Part shown: positions 35,059 through 45,975 of the stretch, piece after piece
Layout of the letters: the number at the start of each line of letters is the position of its first letter
Position numbering within the stretch: the stretch's first letter is position 1
DNA from: Phormidesmis priestleyi ULC007
Lineage (GTDB): Bacteria; Cyanobacteriota; Cyanobacteriia; Leptolyngbyales; Leptolyngbyaceae
Length of the DNA: 64,000 nt
Direction of reading: 5' to 3'
Assembly: GCF_001895925.1 (NCBI RefSeq)
Contig: NZ_MPPI01000017.1
Coordinates: 20,877-84,876, forward strand
The notes under the pieces: model-generated
Database searches by the model: none
What the model saw: the letters and a program-made list of their open reading frames with translations, nothing else
Told to the model about the DNA's origin: nothing
Made by a program: the position numbers and the translations under genes

Positions 35059-37803
35059 TCACGAGTTTGGGGCATGGTGCTGTGCCAAATACGCCTCAGC
35101 TTCGGCTCGATCGTGCACTCTCCCATCCAAAGTTGCTGACAGCAAATCGTCTAAAATCTGCTTAAATTGCCGACCCGGTTTGTAGCCCAAAGCTTTCAAA
35201 TCGTTGCCGTCTAAAGGTGGCTTTACGGTTGACCAAATCGTCAAATAACGCCAGATTTGCTTACGAATAGCACGAGAACTCTTGACCGCAACCAAAATCA
35301 AAAGCGGCAGTTCATAGGGCTTTAAATATTGCACAATTTGGCTTGGCGACAGACTGATCGACAAGGATTCCAGCTTAGATCGAACGGGTTCTAGCTGAAC
35401 TAATCGATCGATGCCATCGGCAGAAAGTTGCAGGTTTTGAGCAACGGAGGCACGATCGTCAGGTGCGAGATGCGCGATCAAAACTTCTAAAAGCAATTGC
35501 CAAGATGGTAGAAGTTGCGAACGATCAAGCCGATGCAGCCAACGATCGGCTGACCGCAGTTGCCACCTCAATTCATCGTCTAGCTCTAATTTGGGATGAA
35601 TACAGCGCAAAGCTCCCAGGTGTGCTAATTGGTTTAAAGCTGCTTTCCAATAAGACGATTGCAGTATGTATTTGAGTTCTGATTTGAGACGAGTTTGCAG
35701 GGCAGGGGCAATGACTCGACCCGCGACTTGACGATCTTGGATTTGTTCGTAAATGCCACTCGCGATCGCGTGACGAATATAGCGTTCGGTCTGTGGCTCA
35801 ATCTCAAATCCTAATCGGGTGGCAAACCGGACGGCTCGATAAATTCGAGTCGGATCTTCAATAAAACTGTTGGGGTGTAAGACGCGAATTTGCTTTGCCT
35901 GCAAGTCTAGCGATCCGCCAAAGAAGTCTAGCAATTCGCCCGGCCCCTTGCGGGTATCTGCGAAGCGCGGATTAGTCAGCCGCAGCGCCATTGCATTGAT
36001 GGTGAAGTCCCGACGATAAAGATCTTGACGAATTGAACTCGCCTCAACTTCTGGGTTTGCCGCCGGGTATGGATAAAACTCAGTTCGGGCGGTGGCAATA
36101 TCAACCCACAAAGAGTCGAAGGTTGGATCTTTGTGCCATAACAGCGCCGCAGTTTGAAACCGTCCGTGAATATCTAAACGCACATCGGGATAGAGACGTT
36201 GCAGCGATCGCGCTAACTCCACCCCCGCGCCGACATCAGCAGAACGGTGAAACCCATCGACGACTAAATCAATGTCGGTCAACATCACGGGTTGATCAGA
36301 ATCGGTCAGCAGCAAATCGCGCACGGCTCCGCCCACCAGATAGAGATGCCAGCCGTGCTGTTCTGCCTGGTTTGCGGCGATCGACAAAAATTCTTGTAAA
36401 TGAGCAGAAAGCCGATCGAGGCTGATTTTGGATTTTGGACTTTGAAGGGTGGATTTTGAGTGGTTGTCAGGTCTTTGGTTAGTGTCAGCTTGATGAAGTT
36501 GCCGCAGCACGTCTGTGCGAGTCACAATGCCGACGAGTTGCCCTTGATCTAAAACGGGTAGGCGACCAATATCGTAAGTCACCATTAATGACTCGATTTC
36601 TGGCAGTCGGGCATCAGGCGCGATCGTCTTTAAGTTCGTGGTCATATAGCCTTTAACCGGGGCATGACCAAACCCGTGATAAAAAGCTATATCCAAGTCG
36701 CGACGAGAAATAATTCCGACTAGTTGATCATTGGCATCTACGACTGACAGCCCAGAATGACCATAGCGCAATAGAATTCGTTGAGCTTCGTCGATCGTCG
36801 TGTCAGGACGAATCGTGCGAACTGGCGATGACATCAACTCTCGTGCCGTTAGAGATGGCGGAATCTGAGCCTCAAACTGGGTGAGCAGCTGCGTCAAGAT
36901 TTCCTGAAAATCACCATCCCGCAAAGTCAGCGCGGCAGCTTTGGGGTGTCCGCCTCCGCCCCAGGGTTTAAACAATTCGTTGAGGTTGGTGCCTTCGATG
37001 CGCGATCGCCCAATCACACTCAAAACGTTGGCTTCATTCACTCGGCAATCGACTCCCCGGCAATAGCGATGCAGCAACAGCAGCGCATCACTTTCGGTCA
37101 ACTCCACTAATCGAGAGGCGAGACTCGAAAGCCCAGGCACATAGTCATCGGTTTTGAGAATCACCCAAGAAACGGTGTAACCCTGAACGGTTTTGGATTG
37201 CAAATTTTCGAGTGCCACTCCTAGTAAGTCTTGCAGCGTGGGTGAGAGTCCGGGATCGATATACTCTGCGATCGCCCTTAAATTAGCTCCTTGCCCCATC
37301 AGCCACGCTAACGCCGACGCATCTCTGGGAGTGGCATGATCAAAGGTTAGAGAACCTGTATCGACGTGAATTCCGAGTGCCATTGCCGTCGCCTCGATCG
37401 CCGTCAGCAAAATTTGCGCGATCTGAAGTCGCTCAACGATTAAAGTGGTCGTAGCCCCAACCGCTTCAACGTGGCGGTCTTGGGCAAAAATATCGCTCTC
37501 TGTATCCGAGTGATGGTCATAAAGCGTAATCGGGATATCTGGCAAATCTAACCATTCTGCAACTTTGCCCAAACGATCGCGCCGTTGACTATCGACCACC
37601 GACAGCGATCGGATGCTTTGCGGATTCACCGATCGCCGCTCAATCAAGGCATATTCATCTCGATGCAGAGCCAGAAAATCTCGTACGGTAGGATGCGCTC
37701 CTCCTGCCAGCACAATTCGTGATCCCGGCAAGAGGCGAGATAGCCCGATCGCCGCACCCAACGTATCGAAATCTGCCGTGATATGACATAGAATCAGATC
37801 CAT
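35059..37803 (-). CDS. DHH-CBS-tRNA nucleotidyltransferase (CCA- or A-adding enzyme)
   Basis: 914 residues in three parts. The first is a DHH phosphoesterase-like domain with [19 protein letters not shown] and YDHHSD, then DHHA1 with [12 protein letters not shown]. Two CBS modules follow (about 310-430; [16 protein letters not shown] and [16 protein letters not shown]). The third is a class II poly(A)-polymerase head with [12 protein letters not shown], catalytic DIDLVVDG and [12 protein letters not shown]. It matures tRNA 3' ends. Some bacteria split CC and A addition between two enzymes and a long DHH/CBS form can be one of them. Which bases this one adds cannot be read here. Confidence 0.9.
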   Translation of the reverse strand: MDLILCHITADFDTLGAAIGLSRLLPGSRIVLAGGAHPTVRDFLALHRDEYALIERRSVNPQSIRSLSVVDSQRRDRLGKVAEWLDLPDIPITLYDHHSDTESDIFAQDRHVEAVGATTTLIVERLQIAQILLTAIEATAMALGIHVDTGSLTFDHATPRDASALAWLMGQGANLRAIAEYIDPGLSPTLQDLLGVALENLQSKTVQGYTVSWVILKTDDYVPGLSSLASRLVELTESDALLLLHRYCRGVDCRVNEANVLSVIGRSRIEGTNLNELFKPWGGGGHPKAAALTLRDGDFQEILTQLLTQFEAQIPPSLTARELMSSPVRTIRPDTTIDEAQRILLRYGHSGLSVVDANDQLVGIISRRDLDIAFYHGFGHAPVKGYMTTNLKTIAPDARLPEIESLMVTYDIGRLPVLDQGQLVGIVTRTDVLRQLHQADTNQRPDNHSKSTLQSPKSKISLDRLSAHLQEFLSIAANQAEQHGWHLYLVGGAVRDLLLTDSDQPVMLTDIDLVVDGFHRSADVGAGVELARSLQRLYPDVRLDIHGRFQTAALLWHKDPTFDSLWVDIATARTEFYPYPAANPEVEASSIRQDLYRRDFTINAMALRLTNPRFADTRKGPGELLDFFGGSLDLQAKQIRVLHPNSFIEDPTRIYRAVRFATRLGFEIEPQTERYIRHAIASGIYEQIQDRQVAGRVIAPALQTRLKSELKYILQSSYWKAALNQLAHLGALRCIHPKLELDDELRWQLRSADRWLHRLDRSQLLPSWQLLLEVLIAHLAPDDRASVAQNLQLSADGIDRLVQLEPVRSKLESLSISLSPSQIVQYLKPYELPLLILVAVKSSRAIRKQIWRYLTIWSTVKPPLDGNDLKALGYKPGRQFKQILDDLLSATLDGRVHDRAEAEAYLAQHHAPNS

Positions 37804-37898
37804 TTTTCTGATAGGTTACTACTTATGGCTAGTCAAAGTTGCAGCCTGTATGCCGCCAAATCTAGATTTAATTTGTTTGCTGTAGTAGGGAGAAGATA

Positions 37899-38087
37899 AT
37901 GACAATTTTGTTTCAAGCCGCCTTGGCTGCTCTAGTAATATTCTCATTTGTGATGGTGGTTGGGGTGCCCGTTGCTTATGCATCTCCTCAAAACTGGGAT
38001 CAGTCAAAGCGCCTACTTTATTTGGGTGCTGGAATCTGGACTCTGTTGGTGCTAACGGTTGGGGCATTAAACTTCTTGGTTGCTTAA
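37899..38087 (+). CDS. psbZ: Photosystem II protein Z
   Basis: 62 residues with two membrane helices ([20 protein letters not shown] and [21 protein letters not shown]) joined by [10 protein letters not shown], the standard PsbZ (Ycf9) sequence. PsbZ is a small peripheral subunit of photosystem II that stabilises antenna contacts. It is divergent from the tRNA nucleotidyltransferase gene. Confidence 0.96.
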   Translation: MTILFQAALAALVIFSFVMVVGVPVAYASPQNWDQSKRLLYLGAGIWTLLVLTVGALNFLVA

Positions 38088-38346
38088 GAATCTTGTAAAC
38101 TAGGGGAAGAAAACTTAGTGCTTTCGACCCCTTTTAAATTAGAGTTCCGTCCGCTAAAACTGCTTGAGTAAGCGCCAGATTTCGTCACGAAATGTAGAAC
38201 CTAAATAAAATACTGTGTCAACTCTATTCAAAGACTGACGATCCCGGTAGATTGAGTAAATATTCTTAGGTTTGCACCCAAGGGTAAAAGTAGGGGCAGT
38301 CTACCTTCGATCGTAGCTGTGAAATGTTGACGCTTAGATTGAAACA

Positions 38347-38928
38347 ATGACTATTTTTGAAGGATCGTTCTCGCAAACGGAGTCACTTCGTTTTGCACTC
38401 GTGATTGCGCGCTTTAATGACCTGATTACAAACAAACTGGTGGAAGGTTGTCAAGATTGCCTGAAGCGTCACGGCGTTGATGTCAACCCTCAAGGCACTC
38501 AGGTAGATTATGCCTGGGTTCCGGGATGTTTTGAGTTGCCTCTCGTTGCCCGTCAACTTGCAATCACCGATCGCTATGATGCGATCATCTGTTTAGGTGC
38601 CGTTATTCGAGGTCAAACGCCACACTTTGAATATGTTTCGGCAGAAGTCTCAAAAGGCATCGCCGCAACTGGGTTTCAAACGGGTGTTCCCGTGATTTTT
38701 GGGGTGATCACCGCAGACAATATGCAGCAAGCCCTAGAGCGGGCTGGAATCAAGAGCAATCATGGCTGGGGCTATGGGATGGATGCACTTGAGATGGCCA
38801 GTCTGATGCGTCAGGTTAAAGGCGTTCCAGCAGGCAACCACTATGGCAATAGCGCGATCGCTCCCACGGCTCATCACAGTTTGTCAGCCTCGTTTCAAGA
38901 AGCAGTCGCTGACCCATCGGTCGAGTAA
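38347..38928 (+). CDS. ribH: 6,7-dimethyl-8-ribityllumazine synthase
   Basis: 193 residues, slightly longer than usual at the C-terminus. Motifs are [46 protein letters not shown] and the catalytic-region sequence [20 protein letters not shown]. It forms lumazine, the last intermediate before riboflavin. The tail [12 protein letters not shown] is an extra stretch. No other riboflavin gene lies next to it and I see no FMN riboswitch. Confidence 0.95.
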   Translation: MTIFEGSFSQTESLRFALVIARFNDLITNKLVEGCQDCLKRHGVDVNPQGTQVDYAWVPGCFELPLVARQLAITDRYDAIICLGAVIRGQTPHFEYVSAEVSKGIAATGFQTGVPVIFGVITADNMQQALERAGIKSNHGWGYGMDALEMASLMRQVKGVPAGNHYGNSAIAPTAHHSLSASFQEAVADPSVE

Positions 38929-39040
38929 GATCGGTTACAGACGCTTCCAAGAACTTCGATTTCAATAAAATTTTTGAAGACTTGCACCTGAGTTTGTGCT
39001 ATAAATCTACAGTAATCTCATCGAAAAGCCGGGGATTGCG

Positions 39041-40057
39041 GTGGGCATTCTAATACAAGACGTATCAAAGCGATTTGGCAGCTTCCAAGCGGTCGATCAA
39101 GTCAATTTAGAAGTGAAGAGCGGCTCTCTCGTCGCCTTACTGGGTCCTTCTGGGTCGGGCAAATCCACTCTGCTGAGACTGATTTCAGGGTTAGAGACTC
39201 CCGATGTGGGCAGGATTTTGATTACGGGCGAAGATGCCACCGATCGCAGTGTGCAAGACCGTAACATTGGCTTTGTCTTCCAGCACTATGCGCTGTTTAA
39301 GCACCTGACCGTGCGGCAAAACATTGCATTTGGGCTAGAGATCCGCAAAGCGAAGACTACCAGGGTCAGACAGCGCGTCGAGGAGTTGTTAGATCTGGTG
39401 CAGTTGTCTGGGATGGGCGATCGCTACCCCTCGCAACTATCCGGCGGACAACGGCAACGAGTTGCTTTGGCGCGCGCACTGGCCGTAGAACCCAAAGTGC
39501 TATTGCTTGATGAACCTTTTGGGGCGCTTGATGCCAAAGTGAGAAAAGACCTCAGAGTCTGGTTACGGCGTTTGCACGACGAAGTGCACGTCACAACCGT
39601 CTTTGTCACCCACGACCAAGAAGAAGCGATGGAAGTCTCAGACGAAATCGTGGTGATGAACAAAGGCAAAGTTGAGCAAGTCGGCACCCCGGCTGAAATT
39701 TATGATCACCCAGCGAGTGCTTTTGTGATGAGCTTTATTGGGCCGGTGAACGTGTTGCCCAGTTCGTCAAGGATTTTTCAAAATAACGGGTTTGATTCGG
39801 CTCATCCTGAAATGTTTCTGCGTCCTCAAGACGTTTTAATTGAGACTTCTTCAAACGGCAGCACTGTTCCCGCTAGAATCAGTCGGTTAATTCACTTGGG
39901 TTGGGAAATTCAAGCTGAATTGACGCTCGACGATGGTCAAGTGGTGACGGCTCATCTGACTCGCGATCGGTTTGATGAATTAAAGCTAGAACCTGAGCAA
40001 CGAGTTTATGTCAAACCCAAAGATGCAAAATCTTTTCCGCTCTACTATTCCATCTAA
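39041..40057 (+). CDS. cysA: Sulfate/thiosulfate ABC transporter ATP-binding protein
   Basis: 338 residues from a GTG start. Walker A is [14 protein letters not shown], signature [15 protein letters not shown], Walker [12 protein letters not shown] and the switch His in [12 protein letters not shown]-terminal TOBE domain follows (FLRPQDVLI). Together with [14 protein letters not shown] this is the CysA/PotA-like importer type, with CysA the best fit. No permease or binding-protein gene is adjacent, so the specificity is inferred. Confidence 0.85.
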   Translation: MGILIQDVSKRFGSFQAVDQVNLEVKSGSLVALLGPSGSGKSTLLRLISGLETPDVGRILITGEDATDRSVQDRNIGFVFQHYALFKHLTVRQNIAFGLEIRKAKTTRVRQRVEELLDLVQLSGMGDRYPSQLSGGQRQRVALARALAVEPKVLLLDEPFGALDAKVRKDLRVWLRRLHDEVHVTTVFVTHDQEEAMEVSDEIVVMNKGKVEQVGTPAEIYDHPASAFVMSFIGPVNVLPSSSRIFQNNGFDSAHPEMFLRPQDVLIETSSNGSTVPARISRLIHLGWEIQAELTLDDGQVVTAHLTRDRFDELKLEPEQRVYVKPKDAKSFPLYYSI

Positions 40058-40090
40058 TTTCTGCTAAAACTGAATGCTAATCGCCATCAA

Positions 40091-40570
40091 ATGACTCTTA
40101 GAATCGGCAACGGATATGACGTTCACCGCCTTGTTAGTGGACGAGATTTAATCTTAGGCGGCATCAAAATCGACCACGAAACTGGTTTATTAGGGCACAG
40201 TGATGCCGATGTACTCACCCATGCGATTATGGATGCGATGCTAGGAGCCTTGAGCCTGGGAGACATCGGGCACTATTTTCCCCCGACCGATCCGCAGTGG
40301 GCAGGTGCCGATAGTCTGGTGTTGCTGGCGCAAGTGCATCGGTTGATTCAGGAGAAAGGCTGGCAGATTGGCAATATCGACTCGGTTGTCGTGGCTGAAC
40401 GACCTAAGCTCAAGCCCCACATTGAAGCGATGCGATCGCGCCTTGCCATCGTTCTCAATTTGCCGCCCGATCGGGTCGGGGTCAAAGCCACAACCAACGA
40501 GAAACTCGACGCAGTGGGTCGCGAAGAAGCGATCGCGGCTCATGCGATCGTTTTATTAGAACAGTCGTGA
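40091..40570 (+). CDS. ispF: 2-C-methyl-D-erythritol 2,4-cyclodiphosphate synthase
   Basis: 159 residues. Metal-binding and active-site motifs: [36 protein letters not shown] and the C-terminal [20 protein letters not shown]. It makes the cyclic diphosphate intermediate of the MEP isoprenoid pathway, feeding chlorophyll phytol, carotenoids and plastoquinone. It lies 33 bases after cysA on the same strand. Confidence 0.96.
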   Translation: MTLRIGNGYDVHRLVSGRDLILGGIKIDHETGLLGHSDADVLTHAIMDAMLGALSLGDIGHYFPPTDPQWAGADSLVLLAQVHRLIQEKGWQIGNIDSVVVAERPKLKPHIEAMRSRLAIVLNLPPDRVGVKATTNEKLDAVGREEAIAAHAIVLLEQS

Positions 40571-40761
40571 AAATTTCTTTGTAAGGTGCTGAACTTTGAT
40601 CGATCTTTGGGCGTTAAGAAAGACCCGGAGATAGCAGCAGAATGACGTTAAGCCTTTACAATTTTAGGCAAGAGTGTGGTTCATAACAGGTCTGCTGTGG
40701 TTCATGTTGAGAACTTCCTACCTATTCGATTCGTCGGCTAGGTTCTGTCCTGACTTGCCGA

Positions 40762-42804
40762 ATGTTATCCAGTCTGGCTGGTAGAGCACTATCGATGATC
40801 ATCTCCGAATCCGTCCTCGAAGAACTTCTCAAAGCCTTTCCTCAAGTTCGCCCCCAAATCTATTTTAAGTCTTCACTCACCGCCCTCTCACACGCGATGG
40901 AAGACCAGGTTTTGGCAGGGGTCGATCGCCCATTGGTGATTGCCAGCTTTCAGCGAGAACGGTTTTATCGGCAAGAAGCCCATCGATATTTGCGAATCGC
41001 CGAACGTACTGATCAGGTTTATGTCTTAGCGGCTCCTGAAACTGATTTTGTCGATCGTCAAGACTATGAAACGATCGCCTTTCAGCCAGCCGATGCCCTC
41101 AGTCAAGAATGGCATCTAGTCGTACTAGGAGCGCACTATGCATCCTGTCTAATTTGCCGTGAGCGACAACAGCCCGATCCGCCTGCTAACATTCAAGACT
41201 TGCATATCGATCAGTCTCGCCGCTTTGAAGGCATCTGGACGTTCGATCGCCAAACTGTCTATGAGGCGGCAAATCTGCTGCTAAAACGCATTCAGATCTA
41301 CCGTCCAGATTTGGCAGCTAAAACTGAGCTGATGCTGGCACAGATTAAAACAGACGCGACTTGTGGCTTTAATCAAGTCGATCCGGGGCCGTTTGCCGAA
41401 CGGCTCGTTACCTACCTGCAAGCGGGGCAATATAAGCTGGCAAAGGCCTATCGGTCGATCGCCGAGAAAGAACGCAAAGAGCGCTTGATTAACTCGATCA
41501 CGGCGGCAGTGCGGCGATCGCTCAACCCCAACGAGATTCTGCAAGTGGCGGTGCAAGAGTTGGGCAAAGTTTTAGGAGCGGGGCGATGTTTAATTTATCG
41601 CTGCAAATCAACCGATGAAACCGCAACCCTAGAGTATGAGTTTTTAGGAAGCTGTGGCTATGCTGCCTCTAGCCCAGCCAAGCGTCAACCTCCCAGTTTT
41701 GATACACATTCCCTTGTAGGTCAATCTTGGTCGCTCCGGGCAAACCCTTTATTTCAAGAAGTCGTCCAAAAGCAAGAGCCTGTCTATGTTGAAGATACGC
41801 ATGTCGATGAGCGGTTGCGTGAAACTCAAAGTACATTGACTCAAAATGGACAGATCCGATCGTGGCTGATGGTGCCCGTTCTCAATCAAAACCAGCTATT
41901 GGGCATTGTTGAGCTACACTACTGCTCCACGCCTCACAAACTAGAGCGCAGTGAGTTAGAAATGGTCGAAGCGATCGCGACTCAAATCGGGGTTGCCCTG
42001 ATTCAAGCCGAAGCTTATGCAAATTTAGAAGACCTCAACCAGCAGCTTGCAGCCCTCGATCGCACCCGCAGTAATCTAATTGCTATTACTGGACACGAGC
42101 TAAGAACGCCGCTCTCAACGATTCAAGTCTGCCTCGAAAGCCTTGCCAGCGAACCCGATATGTCGCCCGACTTGCGGCAAGTGATGCTTAACTCAGCCCT
42201 GACCGATTCCGATCGGATGCGAAAGTTGATTCAAGACTTTCTCACCCTGTCTCGTCTTGAAAGCGGTCGGATTGAATGGCGGCTCGAACCGTTGCCCCTT
42301 GAAGAATGCGTTGATCTGGCTCTCAGCAGCCTTCAGGCGCACAAATACGATACGCCTTTGCCCAAAGTTACCACTCAACTTCCTTCTGAGCTACCTCTCG
42401 TGCAAGTCGATGGCGAATGGCTGGTTGAAGTGATTTCAAAACTGCTCGATAACGCCTGCAAATTCACTGATTCAACGGGACAAATCACCATTGAGGCACA
42501 GCGCACTGGCGGAAAAATGTTAGAAGTGATCGTCGCAGACACTGGGCGAGGCATCGAATCGAATCGGCTTGAAACGGTCTTCGATCGCTTCTACCAAGAA
42601 GAAGGAGCCTTACGCCGCACCACTGGGGGCACTGGGCTGGGGCTGGCAATCTGTCGCCAAATTATTGCAGGGTGGGGCGGTCGGATCTGGGCAGAATCGG
42701 GTGGTAAAGATCAGGGCACTCAGGTTCACTTTACGATTCCGATCGTCCAGTCCAGCCTTTCAGACAAGAAACCCGCGACGAGTCGGCGGCGCAAAACCCG
42801 CTAG
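40762..42804 (+). CDS. DICT-GAF hybrid sensor histidine kinase
   Basis: 680 residues. The N-terminal DICT sensor domain (about 12-170) begins SVLEELLKAFPQVRPQIYFK and is typical of cyanobacterial light or redox kinases and regulators. A GAF domain follows (about 245-415). HisKA with the phospho-His in ITGHELRTPLSTIQ comes next, then HATPase with NACKF, VADTGRGI and GGTGLGLAICRQI. The C-terminus is basic. A start at the Met of MIISESVLEELL (40795) is equally likely. No response-regulator gene is adjacent. Confidence 0.9.
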   Translation: MLSSLAGRALSMIISESVLEELLKAFPQVRPQIYFKSSLTALSHAMEDQVLAGVDRPLVIASFQRERFYRQEAHRYLRIAERTDQVYVLAAPETDFVDRQDYETIAFQPADALSQEWHLVVLGAHYASCLICRERQQPDPPANIQDLHIDQSRRFEGIWTFDRQTVYEAANLLLKRIQIYRPDLAAKTELMLAQIKTDATCGFNQVDPGPFAERLVTYLQAGQYKLAKAYRSIAEKERKERLINSITAAVRRSLNPNEILQVAVQELGKVLGAGRCLIYRCKSTDETATLEYEFLGSCGYAASSPAKRQPPSFDTHSLVGQSWSLRANPLFQEVVQKQEPVYVEDTHVDERLRETQSTLTQNGQIRSWLMVPVLNQNQLLGIVELHYCSTPHKLERSELEMVEAIATQIGVALIQAEAYANLEDLNQQLAALDRTRSNLIAITGHELRTPLSTIQVCLESLASEPDMSPDLRQVMLNSALTDSDRMRKLIQDFLTLSRLESGRIEWRLEPLPLEECVDLALSSLQAHKYDTPLPKVTTQLPSELPLVQVDGEWLVEVISKLLDNACKFTDSTGQITIEAQRTGGKMLEVIVADTGRGIESNRLETVFDRFYQEEGALRRTTGGTGLGLAICRQIIAGWGGRIWAESGGKDQGTQVHFTIPIVQSSLSDKKPATSRRRKTR

Positions 42805-42806
42805 AC

Positions 42807-42981
42807 GATTTTAACGTCAGTTCGACGAGTTTGTTTGCTTCGTCAAGAGCGGCTTCTGCCCCTAAATCCCCCATCCTGGGGGACTTTGAACCGGAAATTT
42901 TGGCTTGAAGTCCCCCAATTTTGGGGGATTTAGGGGGCGCGATAGACTGGTAACGAAGTCGTCGAATTCACGTGATTTTAC
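42807..42981. repeat. Palindromic intergenic element (MITE-like), copy 4
   Basis: The core is at 42858-42938. The arms GATTTTAACGTCAGTTCGAC on the left and GTCGAATTCACGTGATTTTA on the right are near complements and match the arms of the 22.8-kb copy. The right end overlaps the stop codon of the next minus-strand gene. Confidence 0.8.
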
Positions 42982-44066
42982 GGTGAGATTGCCCTTCTGA
43001 CTCGCTCTGCCGTCGCTGGGGCTAGCAGCACCCCGTTGCGATAGTGTCCGGTTGCTAACAAAATGTTTTGATAACCTGGGAGCAGTTCAATAATCGGGGC
43101 AGGGCGACCTTGAGGACGGGGACGCAAGCCATACCAAGTCCGAATGGTTTCAGCATTGGCTAAACGGGGACAAAACGCGATCGCTTGCTGCATTACCGCT
43201 TGAAAACTCGCGGCATTAGGCTGCACTTCTCCAGGCTCGGAGGGAAATTCAACCGTTGCACCAACCCAATAATCGCTGTCTTCGAGCGGCACAATATGAA
43301 CATCGTTGCCCGTGATCACAGGTTGTAATTCTGAAACTCCTAGCGGCTGGCTGAGTTGGAGATGGATCGCCTGACCCAAAACAGGTCGAATATCGATCGG
43401 TTGCTTTAAGGATTTTGTGAGCGGCGTTGATCCTAACCCGGCTGAAATGACAAGCCAATCGATCGCCATCGTTCCATTTGTGGTGTGAACTTCACGATCG
43501 TTCGCTCCGGTCACGCTGATATCAAAGTGAAACGTTACCCCTCGCTGTTTTGCCGCAACAATCAAAGCTTGCGTTAATGCGACGGGGTTGACTTGACGAT
43601 CGTCAGGTGAATAAATTGCCGCCGTGACCTGATCTAAATTCAGGAATGGATAGTCAGACTTGAGGCGATCGCGTCCTAAAATCTCTAGAGTTAAGCCTTG
43701 CGATCGCCGAATCTCAATCAGCTTTTCCCAAACTGAAAGGTCTTCCTCAAATTGCAGCATCAAGATGCCGTTGCGATTAAAAGGAATTTTAAGACCTGTG
43801 AATGCTTCCAATTCAGGAATCAGTTTTTCATAATAACGAAGGCTTTCTAATCGCATTCGGAGATTATTGCCTTTCTCCTTTTTGCTGATTGCCCCCATCA
43901 ATACACCGAGGGCTGCCCCTGTAGAGGTTGGGCAGATGCTCCCATTCGATTCGACGGAGGTGGGCTGCTGGTCAAAAACCGTCACCGTCAGTTCTGGAAC
44001 TTGGCTGAGTTCGTGAGCGATCGTCGCTCCGACAATGCCACATCCGACGATCGCAATCTGGGTCAT
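42978..44066 (-). CDS. FAD-dependent amine/D-amino-acid-type oxidoreductase (glycine oxidase-like)
   Basis: 362 residues of the DAO family. The FAD-binding GxGxxG is VGCGIVGATIAHEL, with acidic VTVFDQQ. The middle shows LVISAGLGSTPL and the C-terminus LPGYQNILLATGHYRNGVLLAPATAE, the motif of ThiO-type glycine oxidases. ThiO makes iminoglycine for thiamin. No thi gene lies next to it, so the substrate is inferred. Its stop is supplied at the edge of the palindromic element. Confidence 0.8.
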   Translation of the reverse strand: MTQIAIVGCGIVGATIAHELSQVPELTVTVFDQQPTSVESNGSICPTSTGAALGVLMGAISKKEKGNNLRMRLESLRYYEKLIPELEAFTGLKIPFNRNGILMLQFEEDLSVWEKLIEIRRSQGLTLEILGRDRLKSDYPFLNLDQVTAAIYSPDDRQVNPVALTQALIVAAKQRGVTFHFDISVTGANDREVHTTNGTMAIDWLVISAGLGSTPLTKSLKQPIDIRPVLGQAIHLQLSQPLGVSELQPVITGNDVHIVPLEDSDYWVGATVEFPSEPGEVQPNAASFQAVMQQAIAFCPRLANAETIRTWYGLRPRPQGRPAPIIELLPGYQNILLATGHYRNGVLLAPATAERVRRAISP

Positions 44067-44113
44067 GGGTCACTCGTCAATCCTAAAAAGTTTGTCCGCA
44101 TGACCCATCACTT

Positions 44114-44557
44114 TCACGCTTGAGGAACTAGCTGGAAGAAAGCATCAAACGCTTTGATTGCTTCGTTATATTTGAGAACTGCGAGATCAGAATCAGCCTG
44201 TTCAGCCGCTCGATCGATGGCAACCAGATCATCAAACACCTCCTTCGCGGCTTGTCTGGCTGGTTTTTGAGCATTGGGCAAGAGATCTCGCGTCACGGCG
44301 CTCATTTTCACCCGCAGCTCACCCAATGGCCCGTGAATGAAATTGCGCGCAAACGTCCAGTCTTTTTTTTCAATTAATGCCTGAAGTTCGGGCATGCGAT
44401 CGCGCATGGATGACACCTCATTGGCATAGCTTTGAATGGTCGCAATCTGCTCAGACGTATAGGTTGGAACCTTCGCCACTGTTGGACTGCCACAGCTAAT
44501 TAACAAGACCGCTACAAACGCTAAAACGATAGACAAAATTGACCGATGCTTTGCCAT
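44114..44557 (-). CDS. psbQ: Photosystem II protein PsbQ (lipoprotein)
   Basis: 147 residues. A lipoprotein signal ends in LLISC, as in cyanobacterial PsbQ. The mature part is a four-helix bundle: EQIATIQSYANEVSSMRDRM, LQALIEKKDWTFARNFIHGP, MSAVTRDLLPNAQKP and LDALVAIDRAAEQAD-like DDLVAIDRAAEQADSD. PsbQ is an extrinsic subunit on the lumenal side of photosystem II that stabilises the oxygen-evolving centre. Confidence 0.92.
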   Translation of the reverse strand: MAKHRSILSIVLAFVAVLLISCGSPTVAKVPTYTSEQIATIQSYANEVSSMRDRMPELQALIEKKDWTFARNFIHGPLGELRVKMSAVTRDLLPNAQKPARQAAKEVFDDLVAIDRAAEQADSDLAVLKYNEAIKAFDAFFQLVPQA

Positions 44558-44759
44558 AACTACACTTTAATTTCCAACTGATCACTTAATCTGCGGCACA
44601 AGTTTAGGAGCAACCGTTTACTGCCCGCGTTAAGGAGTGTATCTCAAAACGGAACTCACGTAAGGACTCCAACAGCACTCAGTCGAAGAGGCATAATTGC
44701 TTTCTTAATCAAATTCTAGATTATGGTTAGACTATGGCGGTATAGAGCGATCGAGTTTT

Positions 44760-45953
44760 ATGGTTCTCTCTTTTAAGCAATTGGCGATCGGCACTTCACT
44801 GTTAGCGATCGGGGGAGGCGCTGCCCTAGTTAGCAGTCACTATAACAATCGACTTAGTGGAAGCTTGCCACCAGAGTTGCCTCCTTTTGCAACCCAAACC
44901 AAGATTGCAATCTCGGATAGTGCCGCCAACAACTCAAATTTTATTGCCGCCGCCGTCGAGAAAGTCGGCCCGGCTGTCGTCAGAATCGATTCGGCTCGGC
45001 GAGTCACAAGTCAGGTTCCAGATGCCCTTCGCAACCCACTGTTTAAGCGCTTTTTTGGCGACCAGCTTCCTGCTCCCGAAGATCGGGTAGAGCGGGGCAC
45101 CGGGTCAGGGTTTATTGTCAGCGCTGATGGTCGTCTAGTTACCAACGCCCATGTGGTTTCTGGGTCAGACACGGTTGAGGTTAAGCTCAAAGATGGGCGC
45201 ACCTTTGAAGGAAAAGTCGTGGGAGTCGATCCGGTGACTGATGTGGCGGCAGTCAAAATCAATGCCAACAATCTTCCGAGTGTGCAGTTAGGCAAGTCTT
45301 CGACGTTGATTCCGGGGCAGTGGGCGATCGCCATTGGCAACCCGTTTGGACTCGATAACACCGTCACAGCAGGCATTATTAGTGCCGTCGATCGCTCTAG
45401 TTCTCAAGTGGGTGTGCCTGACAAGCGCGTCAGCTTTATTCAAACCGATGCGGCCATTAATCCGGGTAATTCTGGCGGGCCGCTGCTGAATGATCGCGGT
45501 GAAGTGATCGGCATTAATACAGCCATTCGAGCCGACGCTCAGGGATTGGGCTTTGCAATTCCGATCGAGACAGCAAGACGGGTAGTCGAGCAACTATTTA
45601 ACAAAGGTCGGGTCGAGCATCCTTTCTTAGGCATTCAAATGGTCGATTTGACTCCGACGATTCGTGACGAGATCAATAAAGATAAAGAAACTGAGGTGAA
45701 AATCAGTCAAGATCAAGGGGTCTACGTCGCACGGGTGTTGGACAATTCTCCTGCTGCCCAAGGTGGCTTGCAGCCAGGAGACATCATTCAAAAAATCAAC
45801 GGCGCTCAGGTCAAAACCGCTTCTGATGTGCAAGCACAAGTAGAATCTAGCTTGATCGGCACCCTGCTCGGCGTTGAAGTGATTCGAGGCGGTCAAACCA
45901 AAACGTTCCGCGTTCGCCCCGGTGCATTTCCGACCAATCGTGCCGATCAGTAG
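44760..45953 (+). CDS. hhoA: HhoA-type serine protease (Deg/HtrA)
   Basis: 397 residues with an N-terminal hydrophobic signal (LAIGTSLLAIGGGAALV), trypsin-like domain and one PDZ. Triad: His in TNAHVV, Asp in VTDVAAVKI, Ser in NPGNSGGPLL. PDZ: NSPAAQGGLQPGDIIQKING. The signal lacks a lipobox Cys, unlike the paralogue at 3484. It is a periplasmic or lumenal quality-control protease. HhoA versus HtrA or HhoB cannot be decided with certainty. It is divergent from psbQ and shares its upstream region. Confidence 0.88.
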   Translation: MVLSFKQLAIGTSLLAIGGGAALVSSHYNNRLSGSLPPELPPFATQTKIAISDSAANNSNFIAAAVEKVGPAVVRIDSARRVTSQVPDALRNPLFKRFFGDQLPAPEDRVERGTGSGFIVSADGRLVTNAHVVSGSDTVEVKLKDGRTFEGKVVGVDPVTDVAAVKINANNLPSVQLGKSSTLIPGQWAIAIGNPFGLDNTVTAGIISAVDRSSSQVGVPDKRVSFIQTDAAINPGNSGGPLLNDRGEVIGINTAIRADAQGLGFAIPIETARRVVEQLFNKGRVEHPFLGIQMVDLTPTIRDEINKDKETEVKISQDQGVYVARVLDNSPAAQGGLQPGDIIQKINGAQVKTASDVQAQVESSLIGTLLGVEVIRGGQTKTFRVRPGAFPTNRADQ

Positions 45954-45975
45954 TCACCGAATGTACGGAGACTCG

